NCBI GenBank assembly: GCA_964444825.1
Contig: CAYUIS010000026.1
Location: 1 to 45,471 of the forward strand
DNA: 45,471 nt
Direction: 5' to 3'
Source: CAYUIS01 sp964444825
Lineage (GTDB): Bacteria; Chloroflexota; Anaerolineae; B4-G1
In this document: positions 15,252 through 22,594 of the stretch, piece after piece
Numbering within the stretch: the stretch's first letter is position 1
Layout: each line of letters begins with the position of its first letter
Notes under the pieces: model-generated
What the model was told of the DNA's origin: nothing
Seen by the model: only the letters and a program-made list of their open reading frames with translations
Database searches by the model: none
Position numbers and translations under genes: made by a program

Positions 15252-15869
15252 TTATGGTGCTGCTACACGCAGATTGTCAAAGTGAACCTCGACATCAGGC
15301 TCAAAGAACGCACCAGCATAGAGGCCGACGTCGCCCCGAGAGTAGCTGCTATCCTGGACCTCCACCAACTCCACCCCATTCACGGAAAAGGCCATCGTTG
15401 AACCTTGACACAGTACCTGCAAATGGTTTGTCGCACTCCCATGGTGTATGGTCTCCGAATGAAGCCAATCATCGCCGCTCAGAATGAGCCACTCCACTCC
15501 GTCGAACTTGGCGACCTGATAATAGCCATCACCGCTGACGGAAAAGCGATAAAAGTGTTGCGGGTCCTGCATCCTTAGCAATACTCCATACTCGTTGTCA
15601 TCGGGACCAGCGACCTGAGTTGCATCCACGGACAGGCGAAAGTCGGAGAACTCGCGCTGTGCGGCGGCCCAGGCGATGCTATTCGGCAAACGGATGAGAA
15701 TGCGCATCACACCATCGTGGTACTCGACCTGTGCAGAGGCATCCGACTCAACCAGCCAGCCGCTCGCCGGATCAGAGAAATCATCGGTCCATGGGAGCTC
15801 GGCACTCTCACAGGCAGAAAGTAGAATCAGGGAAAGGGCCAATACCACAACGAGCCACTGTCTATCCAT
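15252..15869 (-). CDS. Predicted lipoprotein, LamG/DUF1080-like beta-sandwich
   Basis: About 205 residues. A signal peptide ends in the lipobox LSAC (Cys near residue 20), so it is predicted to be lipid-anchored outside the membrane. The mature part starts with WTDDFSDPASGWLVESDASA, contains FSVSGDGYYQVAKFDG and ends VHFDNLRVAAP. This pattern is typical of concanavalin-like domains that follow a DDFxxxxSGW start, seen in many bacterial lipoproteins and sugar-binding or sugar-cleaving modules. No catalytic residues can be assigned. It is a paralog of the gene immediately upstream. The ATG at 15869 opens the signal peptide, and a TTG at 15884 is an alternative. Confidence 0.82.
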   Translation of the reverse strand: MDRQWLVVVLALSLILLSACESAELPWTDDFSDPASGWLVESDASAQVEYHDGVMRILIRLPNSIAWAAAQREFSDFRLSVDATQVAGPDDNEYGVLLRMQDPQHFYRFSVSGDGYYQVAKFDGVEWLILSGDDWLHSETIHHGSATNHLQVLCQGSTMAFSVNGVELVEVQDSSYSRGDVGLYAGAFFEPDVEVHFDNLRVAAP

Positions 15870-15934
15870 CACAAATACCGCCAATCAGCATCTGATCGCT
15901 TCGCCATAACCTCTGGGGAAGATGATAGGTTGCC

Positions 15935-16582
15935 CTATGGCCTCGTGGCAACAAAGTTGTCAAAGTGGACTCGCGCGTCACCTGCTGCGCCACTCCCGGC
16001 TCCCACCCCCACGTCGCCCTGTGCGAGCCTGGAATCGGTGACCGCCTCCAACAGCTCTCCGTTAGCATAAAGGCTCAGTCTTTCTCCCTGGCACACCGCT
16101 TGGACAGAGTTGGTCTGTTCCCCTGTTCGGATCACAGAGGAAAAGACCATACCCTCACCCTCGCCAGACAACACTTTGAGATCCGCGCCTCGCTCGCGCA
16201 GAAAGATACCATAGTAGCCATCGGCGCTGATGGCAAAGTAATAGAAATTACCCTCGTCCTCATAACGACAGAAAACGCCAAAATGGCCGTCTGGGGTACC
16301 GGAGGACAAGTAAGCATCCACTTCCACGGTTACATCGTCGAACTGAACCCCGGGATTTGACCAAGCAAACCAATTGACCTCGTACAGCTCGATAAAGTAC
16401 TCTCCCCCAGCATAGCCACGATCATACTGCTCGCGCTGATCGGTATTCCAACCAGCGCCCTGCTCCTCAAAATCATCTCGAAAATCGGTCACCTGAGCAC
16501 CACCAGTGCTGCACCCGCAGACTAGCAATAGCATAGCCAGCATAATCAACCATTTCCTGGGGTGAGAGATATGTCTCTCCAT
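15935..16582 (-). CDS. Predicted lipoprotein, paralog of the next gene
   Basis: 215 residues with a hydrophobic signal and lipobox VCGC (Cys24), so an exported lipoprotein. The mature part opens FRDDFEEQGAGWNTDQREQY, has YYFAISADGYYGIFLRERGA in the middle and ends VHFDNFVATRP, matching the neighbour's layout position by position. The similarity suggests tandem duplication and divergence. Function is not recognised: a LamG-like beta-sandwich that may bind glycans or stabilise the envelope. It is the first gene of the operon lipoprotein-lipoprotein-mtaB-HIT-CBS/ACT, with its promoter at 16638-16666. Confidence 0.82.
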   Translation of the reverse strand: MERHISHPRKWLIMLAMLLLVCGCSTGGAQVTDFRDDFEEQGAGWNTDQREQYDRGYAGGEYFIELYEVNWFAWSNPGVQFDDVTVEVDAYLSSGTPDGHFGVFCRYEDEGNFYYFAISADGYYGIFLRERGADLKVLSGEGEGMVFSSVIRTGEQTNSVQAVCQGERLSLYANGELLEAVTDSRLAQGDVGVGAGSGAAGDARVHFDNFVATRP

Positions 16583-16637
16583 TACTAGTCATTGCCTCCT
16601 TCTGCACGCGAGATATCCAGCATGCAGAACTGGCGAG

Positions 16638-16666
16638 ATTATATCACAGGCAGTTACGTTGAACAA
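16638..16666 (-). promoter_or_regulatory. Predicted promoter of the lipoprotein-mtaB operon
   Basis: Minus-strand TTGTTC (16661-16666), 17-base spacer, perfect TATAAT (16638-16643). It is divergent from the rplY promoter 65 bases away. Confidence 0.7.
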
Positions 16667-16730
16667 CTCTCGGCCCATCTGCAGTCCTCAAGGAGCCTGT
16701 ACCCAATGTGTGACACTCCTCAAACCGTGC

Positions 16731-16759
16731 TTGACGAAAGCGATGGTTTGCGCTACAAT
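16731..16759 (+). promoter_or_regulatory. Predicted promoter of rplY
   Basis: TTGACG (16731-16736), 17-base spacer, TACAAT (16754-16759), each 5/6 to consensus. The transcript would start near 16766, giving a leader of about 95 nt that begins with a strong hairpin. Confidence 0.7.
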
Positions 16760-16771
16760 AGCACAGCCTTT

Positions 16772-16797
16772 CGGGCGGGTGCAACCCCCGCCCGTTT
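16772..16797 (+). promoter_or_regulatory. GC-rich leader hairpin with short T-run before rplY
   Basis: CGGGCGGG (16772-16779) pairs perfectly with CCCGCCCG (16787-16794), loop of seven, followed by TTTG. It lies a few bases after the predicted transcription start and 63 bases before the gene. The form is that of an attenuator or a protein-binding leader hairpin. Autogenous control by L25 is only a guess. Confidence 0.5.
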
Positions 16798-16859
16798 GAT
16801 TGAACAGGATCATAGTTTACCATCGCCTTCACCAGAGGCAGATGTTCGGGAGGTAAGGA

Positions 16860-17531
16860 GTGAACCAAAAAGCGAAGCAAGTCGAGCTGTCAGCCGTAAG
16901 GCGGACAGTATTGGGCAAGCAGGTAAAGCAACTGCGTCGGCAGGGATGGACGCCTGGAGTCATGTACGGACACGGCTATGAGAGCGTGCCTCTGAAATTC
17001 GAGATGCGAGAACTACAGCGCTTGCTTTCGGAGACGGGCGGTAGCCAGCTTGTCGGGATCAAGATCAAGGGACAAGCGGAGCCTGAGATGGCCCTGGTAC
17101 GAGACGTGCAACGTGATCCTATCCGACAGACGATTCTCCACGTGGACTTTTACCGCGTAAAGATGACGGAGCGTCTCACGACCGAGATCCCGCTTGAGCT
17201 AATTGGCGAGTCCCCCATAGCGGCGCTCAATGAGGGCATCCTGCTGCAGGGCATTTCCTCTATCGAGGTCGAATGTCTACCGGGCGACCTGGTGGACGCC
17301 ATCGAAGTCGATCTCTCCGAGCTTGTCGAACTGGACCAAGCACTGTACGTGCGTGATCTGGCGATTCCCTCTGGAATAGACGTCCTTACCGATACAAACG
17401 AGATGATTGTACGCGTGGTGCCTATTGCAGAGGAGGAAGTGTTCGAGGCAGAGCTGGAGGAAGTCGAGATGCCCGGGGCTATGGAGGTCGAGGTCATCAC
17501 GGAGGCGCAGGAACCAGAAGCCGCCGAGTAA
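16860..17531 (+). CDS. rplY: 50S ribosomal protein L25, CTC type
   Basis: Binds 5S rRNA. The protein is the long CTC form (223 residues) with the N-terminal L25 domain at about 5-95 and the C-terminal beta domain at about 100-190. Recognisable blocks are VELSAVRRTVLGKQVKQLRR, GWTPGVMYGHG, RDVQRDPIRQTILHVDFYRV and IPLELIGESPIA. The last about 30 residues are acidic. The GTG at 16860 is preceded by the tract GGGAGGTAAGGAG, so the start is well supported. It is monocistronic: its own promoter precedes it and a clear terminator follows at 17583-17619. Confidence 0.95.
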   Translation: MNQKAKQVELSAVRRTVLGKQVKQLRRQGWTPGVMYGHGYESVPLKFEMRELQRLLSETGGSQLVGIKIKGQAEPEMALVRDVQRDPIRQTILHVDFYRVKMTERLTTEIPLELIGESPIAALNEGILLQGISSIEVECLPGDLVDAIEVDLSELVELDQALYVRDLAIPSGIDVLTDTNEMIVRVVPIAEEEVFEAELEEVEMPGAMEVEVITEAQEPEAAE

Positions 17532-17582
17532 GCGAACCAGGATCAACGAGCATCACACGCGTGACGAGCTCAGCGAAGCACG

Positions 17583-17619
17583 AGGCGGAGGTGGACAGAT
17601 GTGCCCACCTCCGCCTTTT
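17583..17619 (+). terminator. Intrinsic terminator after rplY
   Basis: AGGCGGAGGTGG (17583-17594) pairs with CCACCTCCGCCT (17605-17616), a perfect 12-bp stem with a ten-base loop, followed by TTTT. It lies about 50 bases after the rplY stop and upstream of the dnaJ-like promoter. Confidence 0.85.
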
Positions 17620-17680
17620 GTCCTTGGTGCACCCCAAAGCCCAGTGCTGCCCCTGGGCATGGTCGTACACCAGATCTTTC

Positions 17681-17709
17681 TTGACACAGGGAAAGATACG
17701 GTATAGAAT
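17681..17709 (+). promoter_or_regulatory. Predicted promoter of the DnaJ-like/HtrA-like pair
   Basis: Perfect TTGACA (17681-17686), 17-base spacer, TAGAAT (17704-17709, 5/6), about 40 bases before the ATG at 17750. No CIRCE-type heat-shock operator is visible around it. Confidence 0.7.
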
Positions 17710-17749
17710 AATTTGAAGTACGACTAGAGAGTGGTCGTGGAGCGGTGGT

Positions 17750-18706
17750 ATGGAGTATAGGGATTATTACAAGATCCTGAATGTGGATCGAAACGCAAGC
17801 GAGCAGGATATCAAGCGGGCCTACCGAAAGTTGGCCCGCCAATTGCATCCAGACGTCAACCCAGGTGACAAACAGGCCGAGGAAAGATTCAAAGAAATCA
17901 ACGAGGCCTATGAGGTTCTGAACGATGCTGAGAAACGGGACAAGTACGACCGGCTGGGTACCAACTGGCAACAGTGGCAACGTACGGGACGCGACCCAGG
18001 CCAGTACGACTGGTCGCAGTGGTTTACCGGCGGACCAGGTGGAGTGCGCGTGGAATGGAGTGGTGATCTGGGCGACTTGTTCAGCGGCGGAGGAGCAGAT
18101 GCGTTCTCAGATTTCTTTCGCTCCATCTTTGGGGGAATGGGCGGCACCCAGCGCGCCGGTCGCCCCGAAGATCTGTTTGGCCGGGTGCGGCGCGGGCAGG
18201 ACATGGAAGCACCGGCAGAGATCACACTGGAGGAAGCATTCCACGGCACCACACGGATGTTGGAGCGGGACGGACGACGGATTCGGGTCAAGATCCCACC
18301 AGGGGCACGAGATGGCTCAAGGATCCGTGTGGCTGGAAAAGGTAACTCGAGCCCGAGAGGTGGTACGCCCGGCGACCTGTACTTGAACATAACGGTCAAG
18401 CCTCACGCCATCTTTGAGCGCGAAAACGACAACCTGCACTGCGATGTGAACATCGATCTATACACCGCCGTGCTGGGCGGTCAAGTACAGATCACGACGC
18501 TGAACGGTGACGTCTCGCTGCGAATCCCTGCTGGCACCAGCGGCGGAAAGACGTTTCGGCTTCGAGGTAAAGGTATGCCCAACCCGCGTAATCCAGAGAT
18601 ACGTGGAGACCTGTTCGCCACGATTCGGATTCGGATTCCTCAAGACCTTAGCCCGCCCGAGCAAGAGCTGTTCGAGGAACTGTCACAACTCCAAGAAAGG
18701 GAATAG
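17750..18706 (+). CDS. DnaJ-like co-chaperone without zinc finger (CbpA type)
   Basis: 318-residue J-domain protein. The J domain is residues 4-70 with the HPD triad at 33-35 (RQLHPDVNPGD), which stimulates DnaK ATPase. A Gly/Phe-rich stretch (about 95-145: GDLFSGGGADAFSDFFRSIF) is followed directly by the C-terminal substrate-binding domains (about 160-310: RIRVKIPPGARDGSRIRVAG, LNITVKPHAIFERENDN, LRIPAGTSGGKTFRLRGKGM). The cysteine zinc-finger region of DnaJ is absent, so it is CbpA-like. The HtrA-like gene starts one base after its stop, so the two are co-transcribed as a protein quality-control pair. Confidence 0.93.
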   Translation: MEYRDYYKILNVDRNASEQDIKRAYRKLARQLHPDVNPGDKQAEERFKEINEAYEVLNDAEKRDKYDRLGTNWQQWQRTGRDPGQYDWSQWFTGGPGGVRVEWSGDLGDLFSGGGADAFSDFFRSIFGGMGGTQRAGRPEDLFGRVRRGQDMEAPAEITLEEAFHGTTRMLERDGRRIRVKIPPGARDGSRIRVAGKGNSSPRGGTPGDLYLNITVKPHAIFERENDNLHCDVNIDLYTAVLGGQVQITTLNGDVSLRIPAGTSGGKTFRLRGKGMPNPRNPEIRGDLFATIRIRIPQDLSPPEQELFEELSQLQERE

Positions 18707-18707
18707 C

Positions 18708-19892
18708 ATGGGTACACACAAGCGTCTGCCACTCATCATAGTGCCCCTGACATTGGCGGTGCTGGCTTGCACCTGCGCCAGCCAGGATCTCTTCCTCGTC
18801 CCCACTGCTACGGCGCCGCCTTCCACGCCTAGAGCCATCGTACTCATCGCTACCCCCACTCCCCTGCAAGCTGAGGCCATCGCAGAGATAGACACCGAAG
18901 ATGCCTGGTTGATCAATGCATATCAGCGGGCAAATCCGGCCGTGGTCTACATACAGGTTATGGTCAATGAACAAGGGACACTGTTGCCGCTGGGCACCGG
19001 AGCCGGCTTTGTGATAGACACAGAAGGCCACATCGTCACCAACGCGCACGTCGTAGAACAGGCCGACGTCGTACAAGTCACCTTCTCCTACGAAGGCATT
19101 ATCGTTGACGCCCAGGTATTGGGCCAAGATCCATATTCTGACCTGGCGGTACTCAAAGTAGATTTGCCATCCGAGCAGCTCGTGCCACTGCAGTTGGGTG
19201 ATTCAAGTGCACTTCAGGTGGGCCAACGCGTGGCCGCAATTGGCAATCCATTCGGGCTGGAGGGTACAATGACCGTCGGCGTGATCAGTGCGCTGGGACG
19301 TACCCTGCCATCTCAAATCCTGCAGGCCAATGGGCGCTTCTCCAATCCGGAGATCGTTCAAACCGATGCGGCCATCAATCCCGGCAACTCTGGTGGACCG
19401 CTGCTAGACACCAGTGGGCGCGTGATCGGCGTCAACACCGCCATCCGCTCAGAGACCGGCGTGAACTCTGGCATTGGTTTCTCCGTTCCAGTCAACACGC
19501 TCAAACGGATCCTACCCCATTTGATCGAGGAGGGTACTTACCACTATCCCTACCTTGGCATAACCTCAAACACCAACGTTAGTGTGGCACAACTCGCTGA
19601 CCCGCTGGGTCTGTCGGTGTCGCGTGGGGTGCTCGTTGCCGAAGTCGTACCCGGAACCGCTGCAGCTCAGGCTGGCCTGCGAGGAGGCGACCGTGAGTTC
19701 GAGATCATGGGAATCCCTGTTGTGGTTGGCGGAGACATCATCGTCGCCATTGACGGATATGATGTGGACGATTATGCAGACTTTATCGCCTATCTCGTAC
19801 GTGAGACAAAAGTGAAGCAAACGATTGTATTGACCGTCGTCCGTGATGGGGAGGAGCTGAAACTACCTGTCACACTCGGAGAACGAGACTGA
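18708..19892 (+). CDS. HtrA/DegP-like serine protease lipoprotein with PDZ domain
   Basis: 394-residue S1C-family protease. An N-terminal signal has lipobox LAVLAC (Cys21), then a Thr/Pro-rich linker of about 40 residues (ATAPPSTPRA), so it is predicted to be anchored outside the membrane. The catalytic triad is clear: His114 (TNAHVV), Asp145 (YSDLAVLK) and Ser228 (GNSGGPLL). A single PDZ domain covers about 285-385 (SRGVLVAEVVPGTAAAQAG, DIIVAIDGYDV). It degrades misfolded envelope proteins in related systems. The ATG at 18708 starts the signal peptide one base after the J-protein stop. In-frame codons upstream belong to that gene and were rejected. Confidence 0.94.
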   Translation: MGTHKRLPLIIVPLTLAVLACTCASQDLFLVPTATAPPSTPRAIVLIATPTPLQAEAIAEIDTEDAWLINAYQRANPAVVYIQVMVNEQGTLLPLGTGAGFVIDTEGHIVTNAHVVEQADVVQVTFSYEGIIVDAQVLGQDPYSDLAVLKVDLPSEQLVPLQLGDSSALQVGQRVAAIGNPFGLEGTMTVGVISALGRTLPSQILQANGRFSNPEIVQTDAAINPGNSGGPLLDTSGRVIGVNTAIRSETGVNSGIGFSVPVNTLKRILPHLIEEGTYHYPYLGITSNTNVSVAQLADPLGLSVSRGVLVAEVVPGTAAAQAGLRGGDREFEIMGIPVVVGGDIIVAIDGYDVDDYADFIAYLVRETKVKQTIVLTVVRDGEELKLPVTLGERD

Positions 19893-20021
19893 CAGCCTGT
19901 AACCCGTGAGTCGAAGCCGGAGGAATCAACTCGCGCGGTCCGAGGCTGAGGAAAGGGACGTCACCTGTTCAATAGTTAGCCGCCGGCGGGTATAGTCAAA
20001 ACAGAAAGGGGCATATAGGGA

Positions 20022-21131
20022 ATGTTCAGACAAGAGGATTTGCGTGAACTAGCAGCGGTACAGACGGATATGCCGATGCTGAGTGTCTACCTCAACGTGG
20101 ATCCAACGGAACATACCACGGATGAGTACAGACTGGCACTGCGGCAGATGCTGAAACGAGTAGAAGAACTTGCACCACCCAGCGATATCGATGCTGTGAG
20201 CCGATTCTTTGACCACGAATACGATTGGTCAGGCCGTGGTGTGATCATCTTCTCCGGCGAACCAGAGGGTTTTTGGCGCTCATATTCTCTGGCCGTTCCC
20301 GTGGCATCAGGGGTTACAGTGGCGCGCAAGCCCTACATCTGGCCGATGGCGGCTCTGTTGGACACCTACGGCAGTTATGCGGTGATACTGATAGATCGCC
20401 AAGGGGTGCGCCTTACACAGTTCGAGATGGGGGAATTGCAGGTTGCGGACGGATACCTGGGTGACGAGGTACGCAAGCTGAAGAAGGGACGAGGCTCATC
20501 GGGTGGAGCCGGGCGTCGGGGGGGGGCTCCGATATCAAGCCGACGCGAGGAGGAGACGGCACACCGCAACTTGCGTGAGGCGATCAGTGTGACGAGACGA
20601 TTCTGCAGGCAACACAAACCTCAGCGGTTGATAATCGCGGGCGCGGAGCCAACAGTGAATCAGTTCCAGGAATCGCTGCCCAAAGCACTCCGGAAAAAGG
20701 TGATCGGCTCATTCAACGCCAATATGAGCGCATCAGAACAAGAGATCCGGGAGCGTTCTCTGGAGATTCTGAATCTGGAGGAAAAGGAGCGAAAAACGGC
20801 CCTCGTGGATGCGGTGTTCACGGCAGCAGCGAAGGGTCGTGGCGGCGTCATCCGTCTGGCCGACACCCTCGGTGCCGCCCATGAGGGCCGCATTCAGACG
20901 TTGGTTGTTGCCCGGAATTATCAGGAACCGGGCTATCAATGCCAGAACTGTGCCTACATAACCGATCAAGCGCTAGAGATCTGTCCATTCTGTGACGGCA
21001 GATTTGCAGAGATTCCCGACGCCGCCGAGGCCCTGGTGACAAAGGTGATCGAAGATGGCGGTAGGGTGGAAGTGATCGATGACCATCCCAAGATCAAAGA
21101 GTTTGGCGTAGGGGCATTGCTGAGATACTAG
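20022..21131 (+). CDS. Bacterial eRF1/Vms1-like (baeRF) protein with zinc ribbon
   Basis: 369-residue cytosolic protein whose order of parts resembles archaeo-eukaryotic release factor eRF1. The N-terminal domain (1-140) opens with MPMLSVYLNVDPTEHT. A catalytic-loop region at 150-180 is rich in Gly, Lys and Arg and is followed by the REEE-type helix (SSRREEETAHRNLREA). Then comes an eRF1 domain-3-like part with a four-Cys zinc ribbon at Cys307, Cys310, Cys321 and Cys324 (CQNC, CPFC). The loop has GGA twice (161-163 and 167-169), where eRF1 has GGQ. Relatives such as Vms1 cleave peptidyl-tRNA on stalled ribosomes. A role here is inferred only from the fold and from neighbouring chaperone and protease genes. 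Confidence 0.75.
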   Translation: MFRQEDLRELAAVQTDMPMLSVYLNVDPTEHTTDEYRLALRQMLKRVEELAPPSDIDAVSRFFDHEYDWSGRGVIIFSGEPEGFWRSYSLAVPVASGVTVARKPYIWPMAALLDTYGSYAVILIDRQGVRLTQFEMGELQVADGYLGDEVRKLKKGRGSSGGAGRRGGAPISSRREEETAHRNLREAISVTRRFCRQHKPQRLIIAGAEPTVNQFQESLPKALRKKVIGSFNANMSASEQEIRERSLEILNLEEKERKTALVDAVFTAAAKGRGGVIRLADTLGAAHEGRIQTLVVARNYQEPGYQCQNCAYITDQALEICPFCDGRFAEIPDAAEALVTKVIEDGGRVEVIDDHPKIKEFGVGALLRY

Positions 21132-21160
21132 CACCCGGATTCCAGCACAATGTCAAGTGG

Positions 21161-21190
21161 GGGGTCGCCAGTGGCGACCCCTCTTTGATT
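21161..21190 (+). terminator. Intrinsic terminator after the eRF1-like gene
   Basis: GGGGTCGCC (21161-21169) pairs perfectly with GGCGACCCC (21173-21181), loop AGT, followed by TCTTTGATTT. It is 30 bases after the gene's stop. Confidence 0.75.
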
Positions 21191-21214
21191 TAGCAGGAAA
21201 GCTCGCCCGCTTCA

Positions 21215-21361
21215 CTAGAACAGGCGCTCGACAGCAAAGAGAGCGATATCCACGATTGCAGCCTGGCTGTTGACCCACGCTGCCCAAATCAACACCACTG
21301 CGGCAATCCACACCGGGGGGATACAGAGCATCAAGCGAATGGCTACTCCAAGTCGACCCAT
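21215..21361 (-). CDS. Small predicted membrane protein (48 residues)
   Basis: Short gene supported by an ideal ribosome site (AGGAGGTG a few bases before the ATG at 21361). The product MGRLGVAIRLMLCIPPVWIA begins with a basic end and has one transmembrane helix (about 10-35), followed by a second, weaker hydrophobic stretch (AAIVDIALFAVERLF). No family is recognised. It is divergent from the next gene and convergent with the eRF1-like gene. It may be a small membrane regulator. Its coding status rests on the ribosome site and helix alone. Confidence 0.5.
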   Translation of the reverse strand: MGRLGVAIRLMLCIPPVWIAAVVLIWAAWVNSQAAIVDIALFAVERLF

Positions 21362-21508
21362 CTCACACCTCCTGTGGCTGTAAAGGATAGCTGTCTCACA
21401 TTTCCTACCTATTACACGCACACAGCAGGGGTTTTGTTCACTGGGATGCTCAAATGCAGGGCGAAAATGGGAAAGCCAAAAGAGGATTTAGCGTAAGCAG
21501 CAAACCAA

Positions 21509-21535
21509 GAGCCGGGGCTTCCGTAGCCCCGGCTC
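21509..21535. repeat. Perfect hairpin in the 21362-21769 intergenic region
   Basis: GAGCCGGGGC (21509-21518) pairs perfectly with GCCCCGGCTC (21526-21535), loop TTCCGTA. There is no T-run on either side. The preceding bases (GGATTTAGCG) loosely echo those next to the palindrome at 44 kb. Apart from this hairpin and the promoter near 21.7 kb, the 400-base stretch shows no gene. Confidence 0.75.
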
Positions 21536-21700
21536 CTACAAAGGAGGAGAAGAGAAACCATACCCTAATCTGAGATCATAATACCATACAAGGGATCGGA
21601 GAACTTGATGCTAATCCTGCGCTTACCCTACGGGAACCCAACGGGCTGCACAAAACGAGTCGTCTACTTGTATAACTCACCCAAATGCAAGCCATAGCGC

Positions 21701-21729
21701 TTGTCACCAGACCTGAAACAGTGTATCAT
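21701..21729 (+). promoter_or_regulatory. Predicted promoter of the cysteine-peptidase-like gene
   Basis: TTGTCA (21701-21706, 5/6), 17-base spacer, TATCAT (21724-21729), 41 bases before the ATG at 21770. Confidence 0.6.
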
Positions 21730-21769
21730 CAAAGCGGATTCTTGCTCGGATTCTCTAGGTAGGTGAACG

Positions 21770-22591
21770 ATGGTACGAACAGGTTTTAGCTCCACGATGC
21801 ACGGCTTTGCCTTCGCAAACACCTGGAAACTGCAGGAAGCGGAGCGACAGCACATACACGAGCAGTTTATTGCCTACTTTGTTGGTCGCCGGTTTCTAGG
21901 GCTACTCGGCGTTTTGCTTGCTCCCCCCATCATCCGGCTCCTGCGCAGATGGTTGATCTGCCACCTATCCCCAGTGTATGGCTTATGCGGAGGGATGTGT
22001 TTCGCCGCGCTAGATTTCTACGTGCACGGCTATGACTTGTCGCCCTTCAGAGGACAGAACACCAACGACCATCCTGCCTACGGAACAAGCCTTCGCCGCT
22101 ACATCTGGGATCGACAATTGGACAGCCTGGTCAGTGACTCGGCTCGGTTCCTGGTCTGGCTGGTGTTCTTGAGCTACGTTCCCTCGGTCTGGCCGTTCAG
22201 GGGAGGCACCAGATGGCTTCTGGCCCAATCCAGACGGGAGTGGATCAGACTAAAGACCTACCTGGATGCGGGAAAACCGGTGCCGATTGGATTGGTGCGG
22301 GCTACGAGGAACGTGTTCGAGAACCACCAGGTGCTGGCGGTTGGATACAAGGAAACGGATGATATCCACGGCACGATTTTCGTCTACGACCCAAACTGCC
22401 CAGATAGCGAGTCCTCAATGCATCTCGAGTTTGGGCTGCGGGCCCTCAACGGTCGGGAAAGCTGTCGTACAGAAGCGCCGCTGCGGGGCTTTTTCTGCGA
22501 AACCTATTCCCCCTCTGACCCAAGCGAGGTCGTCGTAGCCGGTGCATCCGACCTGGCTCAAGTTTCGGGTTGCAGCGGGACGGCAGATTGA
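21770..22591 (+). CDS. Unrecognised protein with papain-like (C39/transglutaminase-like) motif pattern
   Basis: 273 residues, no family recognised with certainty. Three motifs fall in the order of a papain-fold peptidase: a Cys motif YGLCGGMCFAALDFYVHG (Cys73 and Cys77), a His motif NHQVLAVGY (His186), and a VYDPN motif (Asp207, Asn209). Two hydrophobic segments (about 43-57 and 127-142) suggest membrane contact but there is no signal peptide. The start ATGGTACG follows a GGTAGGTGAA ribosome site and its own promoter. It ends three bases before the convergent MFS gene. A cysteine peptidase, an acyltransferase of the same fold, or an inactive relative are all possible. Confidence 0.55.
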   Translation: MVRTGFSSTMHGFAFANTWKLQEAERQHIHEQFIAYFVGRRFLGLLGVLLAPPIIRLLRRWLICHLSPVYGLCGGMCFAALDFYVHGYDLSPFRGQNTNDHPAYGTSLRRYIWDRQLDSLVSDSARFLVWLVFLSYVPSVWPFRGGTRWLLAQSRREWIRLKTYLDAGKPVPIGLVRATRNVFENHQVLAVGYKETDDIHGTIFVYDPNCPDSESSMHLEFGLRALNGRESCRTEAPLRGFFCETYSPSDPSEVVVAGASDLAQVSGCSGTAD

Positions 22592-22594
22592 ATC

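Noticed and set aside
18507..18707. Extended N-terminus of the HtrA-like protease
   Set aside because: These codons overlap the J-domain gene in another frame; the signal peptide starts at 18708.
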